Source: Guadua angustifolia (taxonomy: Eukaryota; Streptophyta; Magnoliopsida; Poales; Poaceae). From it: 64,000 bases of DNA. A program made the translations under genes and the position numbers. A model generated the notes under the pieces. That model made no database searches. It was not told the origin of the DNA and was given only the letters and a program-made list of their open reading frames with translations. The stretch spans positions 1,054,001-1,118,000 of the forward strand of contig JAYEVE010000231.1 in the NCBI GenBank assembly GCA_036346375.1. The letters are read 5' to 3'. Shown piece after piece: positions 10,282 to 22,108 of this stretch (position 1 is the stretch's first letter; each line of letters begins with the position of its first letter).

Positions 10282-12545
10282 GTAACAACCATGATTCCAA
10301 CAGCCAGGCATTAGGAATACCATTGACACAGTTAGGTATCTTCGAATGCTAGCCCATTGGAATCATGTCAAAGGTTTGAAGCTTTTTCTATTGCACCCAA
10401 AAACTTTCACATGAAACACCGGATATTTCAATTTTCAAAATTTTATAATTTTAAGTTTTGGAATTCAAAATTATATTACTGGATTTCAAATTTTGATTGA
10501 AAATTTACAATTCAATTTATCAAAATTGAAAATTGAACCTACGAGCTTTAAAAATATGATACTTAAAAATTCAAATTTGAGAAACAAAATTTCAACAATC
10601 TAAATTCTGTATTTTCAAATTTTAAAATTCAATTTATGACATTGTGAATATTTAAATCAAAATTTCCAATTCTATAAAATTTAGAAATTAACAAAAGAAA
10701 TTTTGGTCTTTAATACTTTGAAAATTTAAACTTTGCAACATGAAAATGTTTACTTACATATTCAAATTTTGAAAGTTCCAGATTATTACAATGCTACCTC
10801 CTAGTTTGCTCAAGACCAACCAAAGCTGAGATCATGGATGTTGGTCCTTAAAACACCAACATTTTAATTTTTTAATATAAAAAATAGTTAAATATTCAAA
10901 TTATAAATGTTTCAAACCAATATAATACTACCTCCTACTTTGTTTTAAATCAACCAAGCGTCAACATCCTAGAATATCGGTACTAAATTTAAAGTGTCCA
11001 AATTGAGGGAATATCATATTAACTACTATTCTAGATTATGGAAGATGTGTTCTAATGCAATGTCAAATCTTTCCGCTGACACAATGAGTCTTTGCTACCT
11101 TTAAAAGTGGAATTTTCTAGACATGTATATTGGTATAAATATAAGAATGACGGCAAAGGTGCTTATGAGCTAACTCCTATATATTGCCATGTATTTCATC
11201 CATGCATTCAAAAGGGCCTTGCAAAGGGTTGCACCCAAGAGGTCACCAAGATCATTATAGAAGATATTGAAGGTAGTCAATATTCTTGTCGATGAGTCGT
11301 ATAATATATAAATAAATAGTAAACGGCAATATTTGCGAGGTTAGTAGTTGGTAACTATGAGGTCAACCATGGAAATCAAGGCAGCAAGGTGAGGTGATGT
11401 TTCAATCTACTGCTTGGATGAGTAGGCACCTTAGGCACGCGGCAAGGTGACTGCAAATGTAGCATGTAGCGGCAACTAGAGGAAATGGCAACCAAATAGA
11501 GACGGGAAATGATGAGGACATCTCCACCTTGGATACGACCACCGCCCTCCTCTCCCTACGACACTTTCGCCCCGACCTTCGGTGTTTTGGCTGCTACTTC
11601 ATCTACGTCACGTGGAGGGCTTAATCCAGAAGCACGGCCTTTCCAGCCACCTTTGCTGGACTGACGCCTCGAGACTACTCACCGAGGATAGCCCACGTGC
11701 CAAAGAAGGCCCACGTTGAGGCCCAATTCGTCGCCGAGTCCGGTTCGGCCATCCAAGAAGACGTCAACTTCAAACCGGCGATCTTGGGCTCCGAACTCCG
11801 CTGACGACGTACGACCACTCGTTTGAAAGCTTAGGAGACAAGCTTTCTAATGGACCTAGTCCCACAACCAAATTCCTCCAGGAGCAAAGGGAAATCACAT
11901 AAATTATCATGGACCAGAACTTCAGGGTGCTGCGCCACCTTTCTTTTGGGCCCAAGGCCCATGTATCCTTAGGGTTTGGTGGTGCTGGCCGCCACCCATG
12001 GTTTGTGCGCCTCAATGGCCGCCGGCACCCCTCTATATATGGCCGCCACCTTCGTACGTTGTTCTTTAGGTTTTGTTGTGTGTGGTAAACTCCCTTGTGC
12101 GTCCCTCCTCGTCTTGCGTGTGTTGACTAGACTATCCAACACGAGAAACATAACCTCACCTTTGTTCGTTACTTTTGGTTAATCCATGTTTTAGATTGCT
12201 TCTCACTTGTTCTTGCATGTTCCTCGATTGCTAGCAGGGATATGGATCCATCGTGTTTGGACGTGGTTGATCGACTTGCGTTGGTGGCATTGCGATTGCC
12301 GGCTCCCTTCCTCGCTGGTTGGAAGCCAAGATCACGAGTTCATCAACGCCCCAAATCGACGTATCGTTCTCATCAGAAGATCGAGCACCCCCGTGTGCGC
12401 ATCAGGAAAGAGAAAGAGGAAGCCCATCGGGCCACCCAACCCACGAAGTTCAACAGCTTACCCCACCTTACTCGAGCTTTGTGCACTCCAAAGAGTGACA
12501 AAAGAGAAGAGACCTAGTGAGGAGAGGAGCACTAGTGATCGCCAT
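10282..12545. other. Intergenic DNA, no supported gene
   Basis: 10380-11060 is strongly AT-rich, with recurring aattcaaaatt and attttcaaa tracts and no repeat unit I can fix. 11490-12540 is mixed GC. It has a tctatatatggccgcc TATA-like stretch near 12030 followed by ccctcctcgtcttgcgtgtg, which resembles retrotransposon LTR promoters but lacks recognisable LTR ends. Open frames (11770-12015 and 12207-12548 among them) overlap one another and show no domain. Confidence 0.5.
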
Positions 12546-12660
12546 TAGGGGTGAAAACAGGCCGGATATTTTGCACCCGATTTGGGACGAGATTCATGAC
12601 CGGATTTGACTATCCGATTGGATCTGGGACGGAATTCGGACATTCATATTTATTTTTCTT
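12546..12660 (+). mobile_element. Left end of a hAT-like element (remnant)
   Basis: TAGGGGTGAAAACAGGCCGG is a typical TAGGG-type hAT terminus followed by cggat-rich subterminal sequence like that of the complete hAT at 55328-56128. I find no matching right end or 8-bp duplication, so this is a truncated copy or a chance match. Confidence 0.4.
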
Positions 12661-13937
12661 ATTCGGATATCAGCAAGGATTAGCCCATTTTCATTACATT
12701 TTTCCATGACAGGCCATTTATATTGAGTACGAGGGCAGGAATATTATGGCGCTTCAAATATGAGGAGAATCTTGTAAATAAGCTGTCTCAACTACATTGA
12801 TCCCCTTGGTAGCTGTAGACCATCAGGAGTGAACCAGCGAGCAAAAAAATACACAACCATTGTAGATGAATTACCAGAACTTTGGTTTAAGAAGTTTTTC
12901 ATTTAGACACATTGTAAACAAGATACCTCAATTAAGGTGACCCCATCAGTAACTGTGAAGTGTGAACTATTAAGAATAAACTAGAGATGAAACAAAACAG
13001 GACAGCCACCATAGATGTGGCTTCTAAGGACATATTTTGCTGACAGACAAGAGATTGCAAGATGTGTACGCACCACCTAATTAGGTCAGACATGCAAGAG
13101 GTAAACAAAAACACATGACTTGGAATCATTTAAGGATCCAGAATTTGCACTGAATGAGAATTTGGAACACTAATTTTCTGCTAAGTCATAAAATTTTTAG
13201 TTCTTAACCAATTGTATACTTGAGCATAAGATCTTCAGTGTGTTCCTTAAAGGGCCCATTTGGTAAAGATGGGAATGGGAATGATTGTACAGAATTGCAA
13301 GGTGGAAATAGAGATGGGAATTCAATCTTTTTTATCTTGAAAAAGTGTCTGTTAGGTCTAGCCGTCTAGCACATCCCTCACCACTAGGAACACATCATAA
13401 CTTCTTTGTTCGGTTCAAGAGATCTCAGGACCTATTTGGCTTGCGGAAGAACCTCATTCAGTATAGGTTGACCCATCGTCAGGCTATCCAATGATTTTTA
13501 TCACACACCCCCATTCCTCATCTTTTATTGGCATTATGATAATGTGAATTAGTATGGTAATGGACTGACTTATTCCATACCTTAAGCCAAACAAGAAGAT
13601 TAAGTTCAGAGTTCAAGATTGGATTATCCAATTACCAATCAATTCCTCAACACAAACACCTCAAAGAAACTGATAATTGAAACGCCCTTTTCATAACAAG
13701 GCAAGAGAATAGAAATAGGAAAAACGAGGCAATGCCTAACTTCTATACTCAGTCCAGCTTTCATTCCTAATCCAACCCTTAATTACCATTCCCATTCCCA
13801 GCAAACAAACACAATAGTTTCTCTTCTCAATTCTCATCTTCCACTTACAATTCCTATCCTCATTTTCCATCAACCAAGTGACAGTGGTGTAGTTTTGGGC
13901 ATATTCTTGGAAGACAGAACGTACATCACTATGTGTT
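12661..13937. other. Intergenic DNA with a possible eroded MITE
   Basis: No gene is supported. Around 13252 gggcccatttggtaaagatg, followed by gggaatgggaatg, faces an inverted cattcccattccc near 13785-13800. This suggests a degraded Tourist-like inverted-repeat element of about 550 bp, but no clean right terminus or TSD is present. Confidence 0.35.
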
Positions 13938-13945
13938 ATCATAAC

Positions 13946-14557
13946 CACGGTTATTACGGCGTCGTCTAGGCAACGCCTAGTCACCGCCTAGGCGTCCAAT
14001 CGCCGGCGGCTGCCCGCCATGGCCGCTTGCCTCGCCTAGTCGGGAAAGGAGGGCACGGGGAGAAAGAATACCTAGCGTCATCACTCCTCGAAGTCACTAG
14101 ATCCGGGAGTCGAAGTCACCACTGCTCAGAGTCGCCAGATCCAGGCGGCGCTCGGGGGAAGGGGGAGCAACGCCGAATGGATCAGGGGGGAGAGAGGGAG
14201 AGAGAGGGAGTGGAGGGGCGGCAACGACGAATGGATTGAGTGGGAAGAGAGGGAGAGGGAGGGAGTGGAAGGGCGGCGGCGCCGATGGATCGACCGATCG
14301 AGCGGGAGAGAGGAGAGAGGGAGAGGAAGGGAGGAGGGCGGCTACTGATGGATCGGCCGATCAAAGGGGAGAGAGGGAGATGGGGTGGGCTACTGGCTGG
14401 GCTAAGAGAGAGAGAGGGGTTGGGCTGCTTACTGGGCCGGCAATTGGGCTAAACTTGAGAGAAATAGACTAATAGTGATATTAATAGATTTTTTGTTACC
14501 TAATCTCGCCTTAGGCGCCCAAAGGCGACTTGCCTCACGGGCGCCGTGATAACCATG
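13946..14557. mobile_element. Non-autonomous hAT element, 612 bp (family hAT-1)
   Basis: The termini CACGGTTATTACGGCG (left) and CATGGTTATCACGGCG (right, reverse complement) match those of 9057-9781. They are flanked by the perfect 8-bp duplication atcataac (13938-13945 and 14558-14565). Subterminal gcctaggcg-type motifs face inward from both ends. The middle (14160-14420) is purine-rich gggagagag, which creates spurious frames on both strands. The element has no coding capacity, so movement would need a hAT transposase in trans. Confidence 0.85.
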
Positions 14558-14565
14558 ATCATAAC

Positions 14566-16113
14566 ACCAATAAAACCTTCTGCGCTTATTTTTCTACATC
14601 TTGAAATGTTAAAGGAGTGTTGCTATAGTTCTGAAGCCAAAACTTTAAGTTGCAAGATTTCTTTTGAAACATAATAGCACTTATTATTCTATGTGACAGC
14701 TTAATTTAGTGGTTGAGAAATACTACGGTCTTCAGAGCATAAGAATCACCTATTTATTCCCGAGAGAGTCTAATTCAAAAATATTTCAGAGACTTGTCTC
14801 TGAGACCAGGGTGGAAATCAGACAGTGCATGTTATCCTGGATCTTTTCATTGTAACTCTAAATCATGATGCAGTCAAATGGGTATAGTTTGCTCCTCTGT
14901 GCCTCTAGGATTACATCCCTTCATAGTGTACTTTTACTAAAATCTTATACTACTTTTAGTCAGATTCACTCCTCTCAATCAATTTTAAAAAAACCTCCAA
15001 ATATTAACCAAATAATTCCACCAAGAATATGTTCAGTTATCTTTTTTCTTTTCGGCTCCTCCTATCAAGCAAATCCCACAACAGTTTAGTATGTCATAAT
15101 AGCGCAGAGAATCTGGGAAACACGGACAGAGAATATGCCCTTGAGGAAGAGGAAATTAACCAAAGCAAGCTATCGCCCATGCATAAAAAATAACCCATGA
15201 AATAACCTCTATGCCAAGTTTGAGCACTGCCAACAATACTACACAACACACCCTAACATCCTTTTCCAATCAGATCTTGCGAACTGAAACAGCTTTCTAT
15301 TCAGTTCTTCAGGAAGACAACAGATTGTAGAACATTGCAACTTGTCATGGTCTTCTATTCTGAGCATGAAGCTGCAGAAACTTCAACACTTCCTCAATCA
15401 TGAGAAAGATTCTGCGCGATGGGGAATATCCCATAGAAAAACAAAACCCTACCCAGTTGTCTACCACAACTTTCTTTAAATAGTACCCCTCTGTTCCCAA
15501 ATAATGTCGTACTAGCTTTCAAATTTTGTTCTTAAATACATGTCATTTTTACAATTTTGAGCTAACTTTTTACCATTTTTTCCTTCTATACCCATCCCAT
15601 TTGGCTATTTTCAATTTCATTTACTAGCGTGGAATAGAGTAAAACAAATGATCTAAAGATATAATGAAGAGAGGTCTTTTCTATATGTGCTTTGGTGAAA
15701 GTGGAGGAACCTGGAATGAAGTCTATTCAGGAACAGATGATGTATCGCCGAGATTAAATAATCTGCGTCATCAGACCCTAAAAGCCACCAAATTACCAAC
15801 CCAATTGTTTAATCCTCGACAAATAGCATCGGAGAAATTAAATAATCCGTGCCATCAGATCCAAAATGCCACCAAATTACCAACCCAATTGCTTAGCCAG
15901 CTAGCTGGGGACCAAACAGGACCTATTTTTTTCCCCTAAAATCCTCACAATGCCCCAAAGTAAGCACCAAATCCCCCCACCCCCAATTCCACAATTAGCA
16001 ACCGAATGGGGACCAAGCACACACAATCATTAACAAATGACCTCATCAACACACATTTTTTGTGTAATCGAGTAACAAAATCACGTTGTTTCAGGATTGG
16101 ATGGTTTCCTGAC
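14566..16113 (-). other. Putative first intron of the SPL gene, or its degraded downstream flank
   Basis: The sequence directly downstream of exon 1 starts with GTCAGG, a plausible splice donor. I looked for the expected second SBP exon (rest of zinc finger 2 and the basic RRRLxxHNxRRRK nuclear-localisation tail) on the minus strand and found none. The stretch holds a tandem duplication (15745-15905) and a cccctctgttcccaaata Stowaway-like end near 15486. It is otherwise featureless. Confidence 0.45.
15745..15905. repeat. Imperfect tandem duplication, unit about 80 bp
   Basis: Two copies share gccaccaaattaccaaccca with the same flanking order (taaataatc, then ca-tcagacc or tcagatcc, then the shared block). 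They differ at several positions, so the duplication is not recent. Confidence 0.7.
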
Positions 16114-16478
16114 CTGCTGCATTGCTGGCAGAACCGCTGCTCCTGACCGCTGACGACAACCACCGGCGCCTTGGAGTGCGCTTCGCAGACCTTGTGCCGC
16201 CGGTGGTACTCGCGGCACCGGCTGAGGTCCGACCAGCACCCGTCGACCGAGCATGCCTCCGCGACGCCGCCGCCGCTGTTGCCCGGCGCGCGCGCCCTCC
16301 TCGCCGCCGGCGCCGGCCGGGCGCGCTGCACGAGACAAACGGAGAAATCTTGGAGCTCCGCCGCCGCGGCGGAGGAGGACGAGGAGGAAGACGGCCCGGC
16401 AAAGGATAGCATGGTTGGACCGGAATCGGCCGCCGTCGTGCCCCAAGACGGCACCTTAGAAGCCGCTGCCCAGTCCAT
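16114..16478 (-). CDS. Exon 1 of an SPL/SBP-box transcription factor (orphan exon)
   Basis: SPL proteins are plant-specific nuclear factors that bind GTAC cores and control phase change, branching and panicle or grain traits. Exon 1 encodes 121 codons plus two bases from an ATG at 16478. The upstream in-frame LVG codons lack an ATG, which fixes the start. Residues 30-40 are Ser/Ala runs. The SBP domain starts at residue 76: CSVDGC, then REYHRRHKVCEAH, giving zinc ligands C76, C81, C98 and H101. RFCQQCSR (115-122) follows, with C117 and C120 of the second finger. The exon ends CAGCAG/GTCAGG in phase 2, at the conserved SBP intron position, so the truncation there is natural splicing. W82 stands where Arg, Lys or Gly is usual. 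No exon 2 is found, so the gene is either broken or has a very long transposon-filled intron reaching beyond the window. Subtype unresolved. Confidence 0.85.
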
Positions 16479-19239
16479 GCCGACCAAGAAATTCTCCCAA
16501 TTCGCCCTGCGCTACCGCCCTGCTTCCAATCAAGAAGCCATCAAGAACGCGCGGCGACGGCAAAAAAACAAAACAAAATTCCAGACAAAATTGCGCACGA
16601 AAATGCAATCAACGCAAGAAACCAAGAAGGCCTCCAATTCTTGCATTCCCAAGGCAAGAACTACTCATGCAGCAAGCCAAGCGCACAGGAGACAGGAGAG
16701 GCGGCACATACGATACGACAGGAGGGCGACGAGAAGGCAGCAGTAGCACAGTGAAAAGCAGCGGAGCAGGTGGGGATCAGGCAGTGCGTATCTGCGCGTG
16801 CGCGTGTGTGCAGCTCAGGGTCACCGATAGCAGTATCTCTCGGTGCTGGACGGGGTGGTGTGGTGGTATTAGGTATATATTTGCGAAAAGGATGGATGGA
16901 AGATAGATCAAGGCAGGCAGGAAGGCAATGGCTAATGAGTGATCTGAAAATTTTCTCTTTTGACCAACACTGTTTGTTGCCCCTAGCTTTCAATGGAAAA
17001 CTATTGTCAATCCAGTCACCTTCATTGGATGTTGTTTTCAGGGAGGTCCTCTGGCTCGGCATAGACGGTGAGAATTGGGAACACATCGAAACCAGATGCT
17101 CTTGTAGGGAAGTCAAGAAATCGCTAATTTGGCGGTGTACTTCTAGCCTAGCTCGCTGTCATCTCTTTCGTCCACTTTTCTTTTCCTTTCACTTTCTTCC
17201 AAACTCAAAATAATTTTACCCACAGAGTAGGTAGTCCTTTGCATGATTTATAGCCGTCAGACCAAGAACAATTAGCGGGCATGATTTGTGAAGAGTAATT
17301 GCTACAATGCGCTCGTGATTTAGCGGACATGGTAGGCTTTCGTCGTTTGCTCCTTGCCTTTTGTTGTGCGCATCTCCCTTTCCTCGCGTTGACCGAGGAT
17401 TACATTGTAAAAACTTCATAAGCGCTCCGAAAGCATTTACAGAGAGGACTCACGGAATAAGTTTGTGAACCACAGCCAATATGGAATGTTCTATACAGCC
17501 AATTTCAGCCTCGGTTTCTTCACTATGACAAGTAAATTCTGCTTCCAATCTTGACCCATCTGCTATTCCTGAATAAATGAAGCCCCATTTCGCAAGCGGC
17601 GCGGCGCACCAACCAAACATCAAGTACCAATGCTGCATGTCTTTCTTTCTTTTTATTATTATTATTATTACCGGAATGCTTCTCCAAACGTGTAGCAATG
17701 GGGAAGGGCAAATTGGGATGATCCAAGGGGGCAGACGATGGTGCTGCCTGCCAGCAAACTTTCCAAGGAGAAGGCTACAAAAGGCTGCAGCGCGGTCGGT
17801 GGGCAAACGACGCCCTTAGCCTACCTCCGTCAACTACTGTTGCCTCCATTTTCCAAAAGTGGTGAGCGTAACCAACACGTCAACGTGAGAATTTTCGCAG
17901 AGTTCTATTGACAATATATAATAATGATATATACTACCGGAGTGCGAGGATGTTTAAAACGCGGGAATTTCAGCCGAAATAATTTGATTTTTGGAGGAAT
18001 CGTGAAAAATTACCCTGCTCCATACGAGGCCTTCTTAACCTCTAAAATTGGTAGGCTCGCGGGGAACTCTGGGTGTGTTTAGTTTGCTTCCAACAGCTAT
18101 TGATACTTGTTATACCTAAATTTTGGAAGATTTGATTAAATTTAACAAGCATTTGGTTTTCTATCAAATTTTGACAAGATTCTCTTCTTCTTTGGTTCTT
18201 TAGTTTATTAATAGTATGCTTATATATATCACATTCACACAGTATAAATCATACATAGAATGCACTTATCACATTCACAGAACACAAACTTGTTATTACA
18301 ACACATATATCACATTCATTCATAGTATACAACAAACATACTTAACAGTTAGTACATATGCATATCGCATTGACATATATAATTAATATTGTTTACATAT
18401 GGGCTAGCAGGAGGCTTTAGGATCTCTAAACCAGTACCACTGGCATAAGTGATCTCGTAATTTGTTGAGTTCTTTGTTCTGTAAGCTCTTTTGGGGATAT
18501 CAATGTTCTGCAAAATAGAAATGAGTACACTAATTTAAGTTTTAAAATTTGTATGTAAAATGCTAAGTGTGTTATTATGCATGTACATATACTTTAAAAA
18601 AAAGGTATGCATCGCCGACTATGATCAGCATATGATGCATGACGCAGAAGCCGCACAGGTCATCGCTGCCCTATTGATGATACTGTGAAGAAAGAAAAAG
18701 AAATTAACACATGAAGATTAGATGTTAGAAAAAAAAATCCTAAATATGCTAAGCATTTTTACCTTGAAACGCTTATACTCCACTTGTCGCCCTGTTTGTC
18801 ATCGTGGATAATTCAAGAGACTGCTTGCTTATAAATATACCATCGGCATATTTATAAACAAACACCCTCGAACGGGAGACATAGATTATATAATCTAAAC
18901 TCTAATATTTATCATATGGCAGCAACAATAATTCTAGATTTACACGAGAGTACTATAAAGATAATTAAATTGATATATGCTAAATAAAGGGTGAAACCTG
19001 ATAGGATACACACAATTGTAGTCAAATTAATTTCTTTGTGACATATTGACATTACCTAGTGCATAATTGAGGGGGTTTGAAGGAATGATCACATTTTGAA
19101 GATAACCATAGATGAGGGGAAAAAGAGGGGAAATCTCCTCAAGTTCGAGTTTCAACTTTACCCTCTTAACACGTAATCTCGAGGATTTTAAAATTTCTCA
19201 CTCAAGTATTGTTTCCAACCAGAATATATGCTGTTTTTT
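16479..19239. other. SPL upstream region and intergenic DNA
   Basis: 16479-16870 is the likely 5' leader. 17650-17672 is an (att)n microsatellite. From about 18060 the sequence is AT-rich; gggtgtgtttagtttgcttc at 18068 resembles a Tourist or hAT terminus, but no partner end is found. Open frames on both strands at 16661-17213 and 17450-17819 overlap one another and lack domains. Confidence 0.5.
16872..16881 (-). promoter_or_regulatory. Candidate TATA box of the SPL gene
   Basis: On the minus strand AATATATACC lies about 395 bp upstream of the ATG, in the expected orientation. The intervening 5' leader is C-rich with short GT-repeat tracts (16795-16812). There is no other TATA-like element nearer to the ATG. 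Position is the only support. Confidence 0.4.
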
Positions 19240-19543
19240 GTGGCGACGGTTTTTTTAGCCTTTGGAACAACAAAAGAGGAGAGTTCAGCCTGATGGTATA
19301 AATAACCTATCGAGACACATCACAATCGGTTCTCAGGTTAGAAGCGATTGTGATATGTATGACAATCATGCACATCACTATTGTTTCTTACAAAAGAACC
19401 AATTGTAATGTGTGCTTCTAACCTGAGAATCAATAGTGATTATTATTAACATCCCCCTGAGTCATTTATCACAATCGTTTTTTCCTCAAAACTTAAGAAC
19501 CAACTCAGATGAAACGATAGTGATGTACTATTCTGTAGTAGTG
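19240..19543 (-). mobile_element. Terminal remnant of a CACTA element
   Basis: Read on the minus strand the segment starts at 19543 with CACTACTACAGAATAG, a standard CACTA terminus. It is followed by recurring atcactat or tcacaatcg subterminal motifs in both orientations, including the inverted pair ttctcaggttagaag and cttctaacctgagaa. No second terminus is present to the left, so this is one end of a deleted element or of an element disrupted long ago. Confidence 0.65.
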
Positions 19544-20136
19544 TAGAATGCACATTATGTTGAATTGGACTTCTTCAACTCTTCTTCCTCTGCATTACAT
19601 TTATGATGATAACGATTCATGATCTCTTACTTACTTGACATTCTAGTTTACACGGTTGAATTTTTAATTTGCGATAGTGTAGTCTATCCGTATTCCTTCA
19701 AGTAGGTCATCCAGTAAGTCAAGAAGTTTGGCAGAGATGAGACCTTGGCTGCGGTGGTGTGGTGCGAAACGCGAGGATCAAAGTCAGCGATGCAAAGCTA
19801 GGCCATGCTGGCTGGCGATTTCAAAGACGCAATAGAACAGACATAGCACAGAGGAAGCTTGGCGGTGGCTAGAGATGAAGAAGAAGCTGAGTCGGTGGCC
19901 ATTGCATGTGAAGATGGCCGCGAGGGATGGTGAGGCTGCACTGCAATGACAATGGTGTCAGTGGGGCGCCAGTGACAAGGCATTAACTGAAGCAACAAAC
20001 TCAGGGTGAATGTACCCTAACAAGACATTGGAGTTAGTTGCAGGATCAGCTGGATCAGCTGGTAGACTCCTACAATGTGTGTAGGATGAAATTATATTTT
20101 TTGTTTGGGAAAGACTTGATGACACATTCCCGGTTC
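19544..20136. other. Intergenic, no supported gene
   Basis: Mixed-composition DNA with overlapping short frames only. The last 8 bp (20129-20136) are the left target duplication of the hAT at 20137. Confidence 0.5.
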
Positions 20137-21623
20137 CAAGGTTTGAAATCTTGTTTTTGGATGACACCTTGGAGGTGGCCAAAATCCGAAATCTCACCGA
20201 GATCTCAGAATTTTGAACAAATTTTGGATAAAATATAAAAACAAAAATTTAAATCTAGCTTTTTTTGCACCAAGAAAACCAAAATTCTGATCGAAATCCC
20301 TAAAATCTTGATGAGATTTGCCGAGATTTTGGAGAATTTGCATCGAGCGAAAAATGCTCAAATGACATCAAACAATTTCGAAATTTTTTGTGGAGGTTCT
20401 TGACATATCATTGAGATTTTCATAAAATTTCAAATGATTATCAAGTATAATAAATTTTTAAAATTCAAAAATTGCTATTATCCCGATAAAACGCCGACTA
20501 GCAAGTTTGAACCAAATGAAAAATTAAACAAACCATGTTAAAAAATTTTAAAAAAATTTTATGCATGGTTATGATGCATAATTAATGATTTGTAAAATTT
20601 TGAGATTATGATCAAGCTTCATAAATTTTTAAAAATTCAAAAAGTGCTACTGTCCTGATAAAAGCCTTATTGGTAAAATTCAACCAAATAAAAAAACAGT
20701 ACAAACCATGTTAGAAAATTCTAAAAAAAATTTAATGGTCCTGATGTATCATTAATATTTCTATAAATTTTTTGTATGATGGTCAAGCTTTAAAAAGTTT
20801 AAAAAATTCTGACAATGCTACATCCCGATAAAATCTATACATAGATTTGCTTTAGCAATAAAAAATAATTTAAAATTTTTGAAAATTTTACAAAAGTGTT
20901 CTAAGGAAACACTTAAGAGCTCATAAAAATTTTGAATCATTATCACACTCCAGCAAATTTATAAAATTCTTACAAGGGCATTGTATCATGTTCTTTCTGT
21001 TTTTGATTTTTGAAATATAAGAAATAAAGTCAATGCTTACATAGATTTGATTGAGCAAACAAAAATAATAAAAATTTTGAAAATTTTAGAGAATAGTACT
21101 GAGGTAATTCTTAAGTTCTCATAAAATTTTGAATCATGATAACACTCAAGATAATTTATAAAATTTTGACAAGGTTCTTGTCTCAATTATGTTCATTCTT
21201 TTTTAATTTTATAAAGATAACAAATGAAGTTCAATTATTTTAAAAATTTTCTGTATGATACTACACTAATTCAGATAGTATTATAAATTTTTTAGATCAT
21301 TATCAGGATTTTACTATTTTATAAAAATCTGACAGTATTTCTACCTAAATTTTAAAACGTCTTAAACATTCGATTTTTCATCAAATTTTCATGAAAGATG
21401 ACTTTCTTAAGGGTTGTTGGACCTAATCCGGTCAAATCCGTCCATAAAAAGTTAAAAACCGGTCAAAAAAACCTGAGATTTCGCCGAGATTTGGTGAAAT
21501 TTTTGAGATACTGTAGTGATTTAAATTTTTTTTACCTTGTCAGAATTTTAGATCCTGTGTCTAGCCGGAATCCAAAATCTCGGTCAAGATTTCCAAGACT
21601 TCGGCAGTTTGTTTTGAACCTTG
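20137..21623. mobile_element. Non-autonomous hAT element, 1487 bp, AT-rich with internal repeats
   Basis: The left terminus CAAGGTTTGAAATCTTG and the right terminus (reverse complement CAAGGTTCAAAAC) belong to the CAAGG-type hAT ends. Flanks are cccggttc (20129-20136) and cccagttc (21624-21631), 7 of 8 identical. Subterminal accgagat or gccgagatttt motifs occur near both ends in opposite orientation. The centre is a degenerate tandem array. No transposase is seen; the 94-codon frame at 21398-21682 runs through the terminus and is not a gene. Confidence 0.75.
20433..20930 (+). repeat. Diverged tandem array, period roughly 160-180 bp
   Basis: Three successive blocks start caagtataat (about 20433), caagcttcat (20613) and caagctttaa (20774). 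Each continues with aaattttt, then a attgct or gctac motif, cccgataaaa or cctgataaaa, and in the first two aaaccatgtta. Later blocks lose register towards 21300. It is noncoding. Confidence 0.7.
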
Positions 21624-21631
21624 CCCAGTTC

Positions 21632-22108
21632 TCACTTCTTCAATGCTCTAAAGTAGCAAATAAAACAAACCGTGCAAGTTGAGCAGGCGAAGAAGGTACC
21701 GAACAGGTAACAGTGCATGATTTAACATTAGCCCAGTCATTACGGCAAAGTAACGGCCTTTTTGTAGAAACATAGTCGTTAGTTTATCTAACTATCCGTT
21801 AGGAAAAGTACACCCTTCAATAAAAAAAGCAATACCCTATAATATGTGCAATCAAACAATATTAACTTCAATCAGACATATTATTTTTTAGAATATGTGG
21901 TATGAGTATATTTGCTGCAAGATATCCTTTTATAATATTACAATATTATATTTTTTAATATATGAGATAATAGAACTTAGTGGTCAAATTAGCATATTAT
22001 ATATCAACATCGAAAAGTAAAAGAACATTACATTTTTTACTACAGGGAGTAGCATTATGTACAAAGAATTAAACATAAAAAGTATAAAAATCACACCATG
22101 CAAACTAC
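21632..22108. other. Spacer between two hAT elements
   Basis: AT-rich DNA, with nothing recognisable beyond the target-site copies at each edge. Confidence 0.5.

Noticed and set aside
13252..13812. Tourist-like MITE of about 550 bp
   Set aside because: Only gggaatgggaatg-type inverted tracts match. The right terminus and the 3-bp duplication are missing, so I kept it as a remark in the intergenic entry.
15484..15660. Stowaway MITE
   Set aside because: One end resembles the ctccctctgttccc terminus, but the opposite end and the TA duplication are not visible.
14566..16113. Second exon of the SPL gene
   Set aside because: I scanned the minus strand for the zinc-finger 2 remainder and the basic RRRK tail and saw no match. 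The 180-codon read-through of exon 1 past 16114 leaves the conserved SBP sequence and is intron.
18068..19239. Tourist or hAT element starting gggtgtgtttag
   Set aside because: No inverted partner or target duplication could be found.
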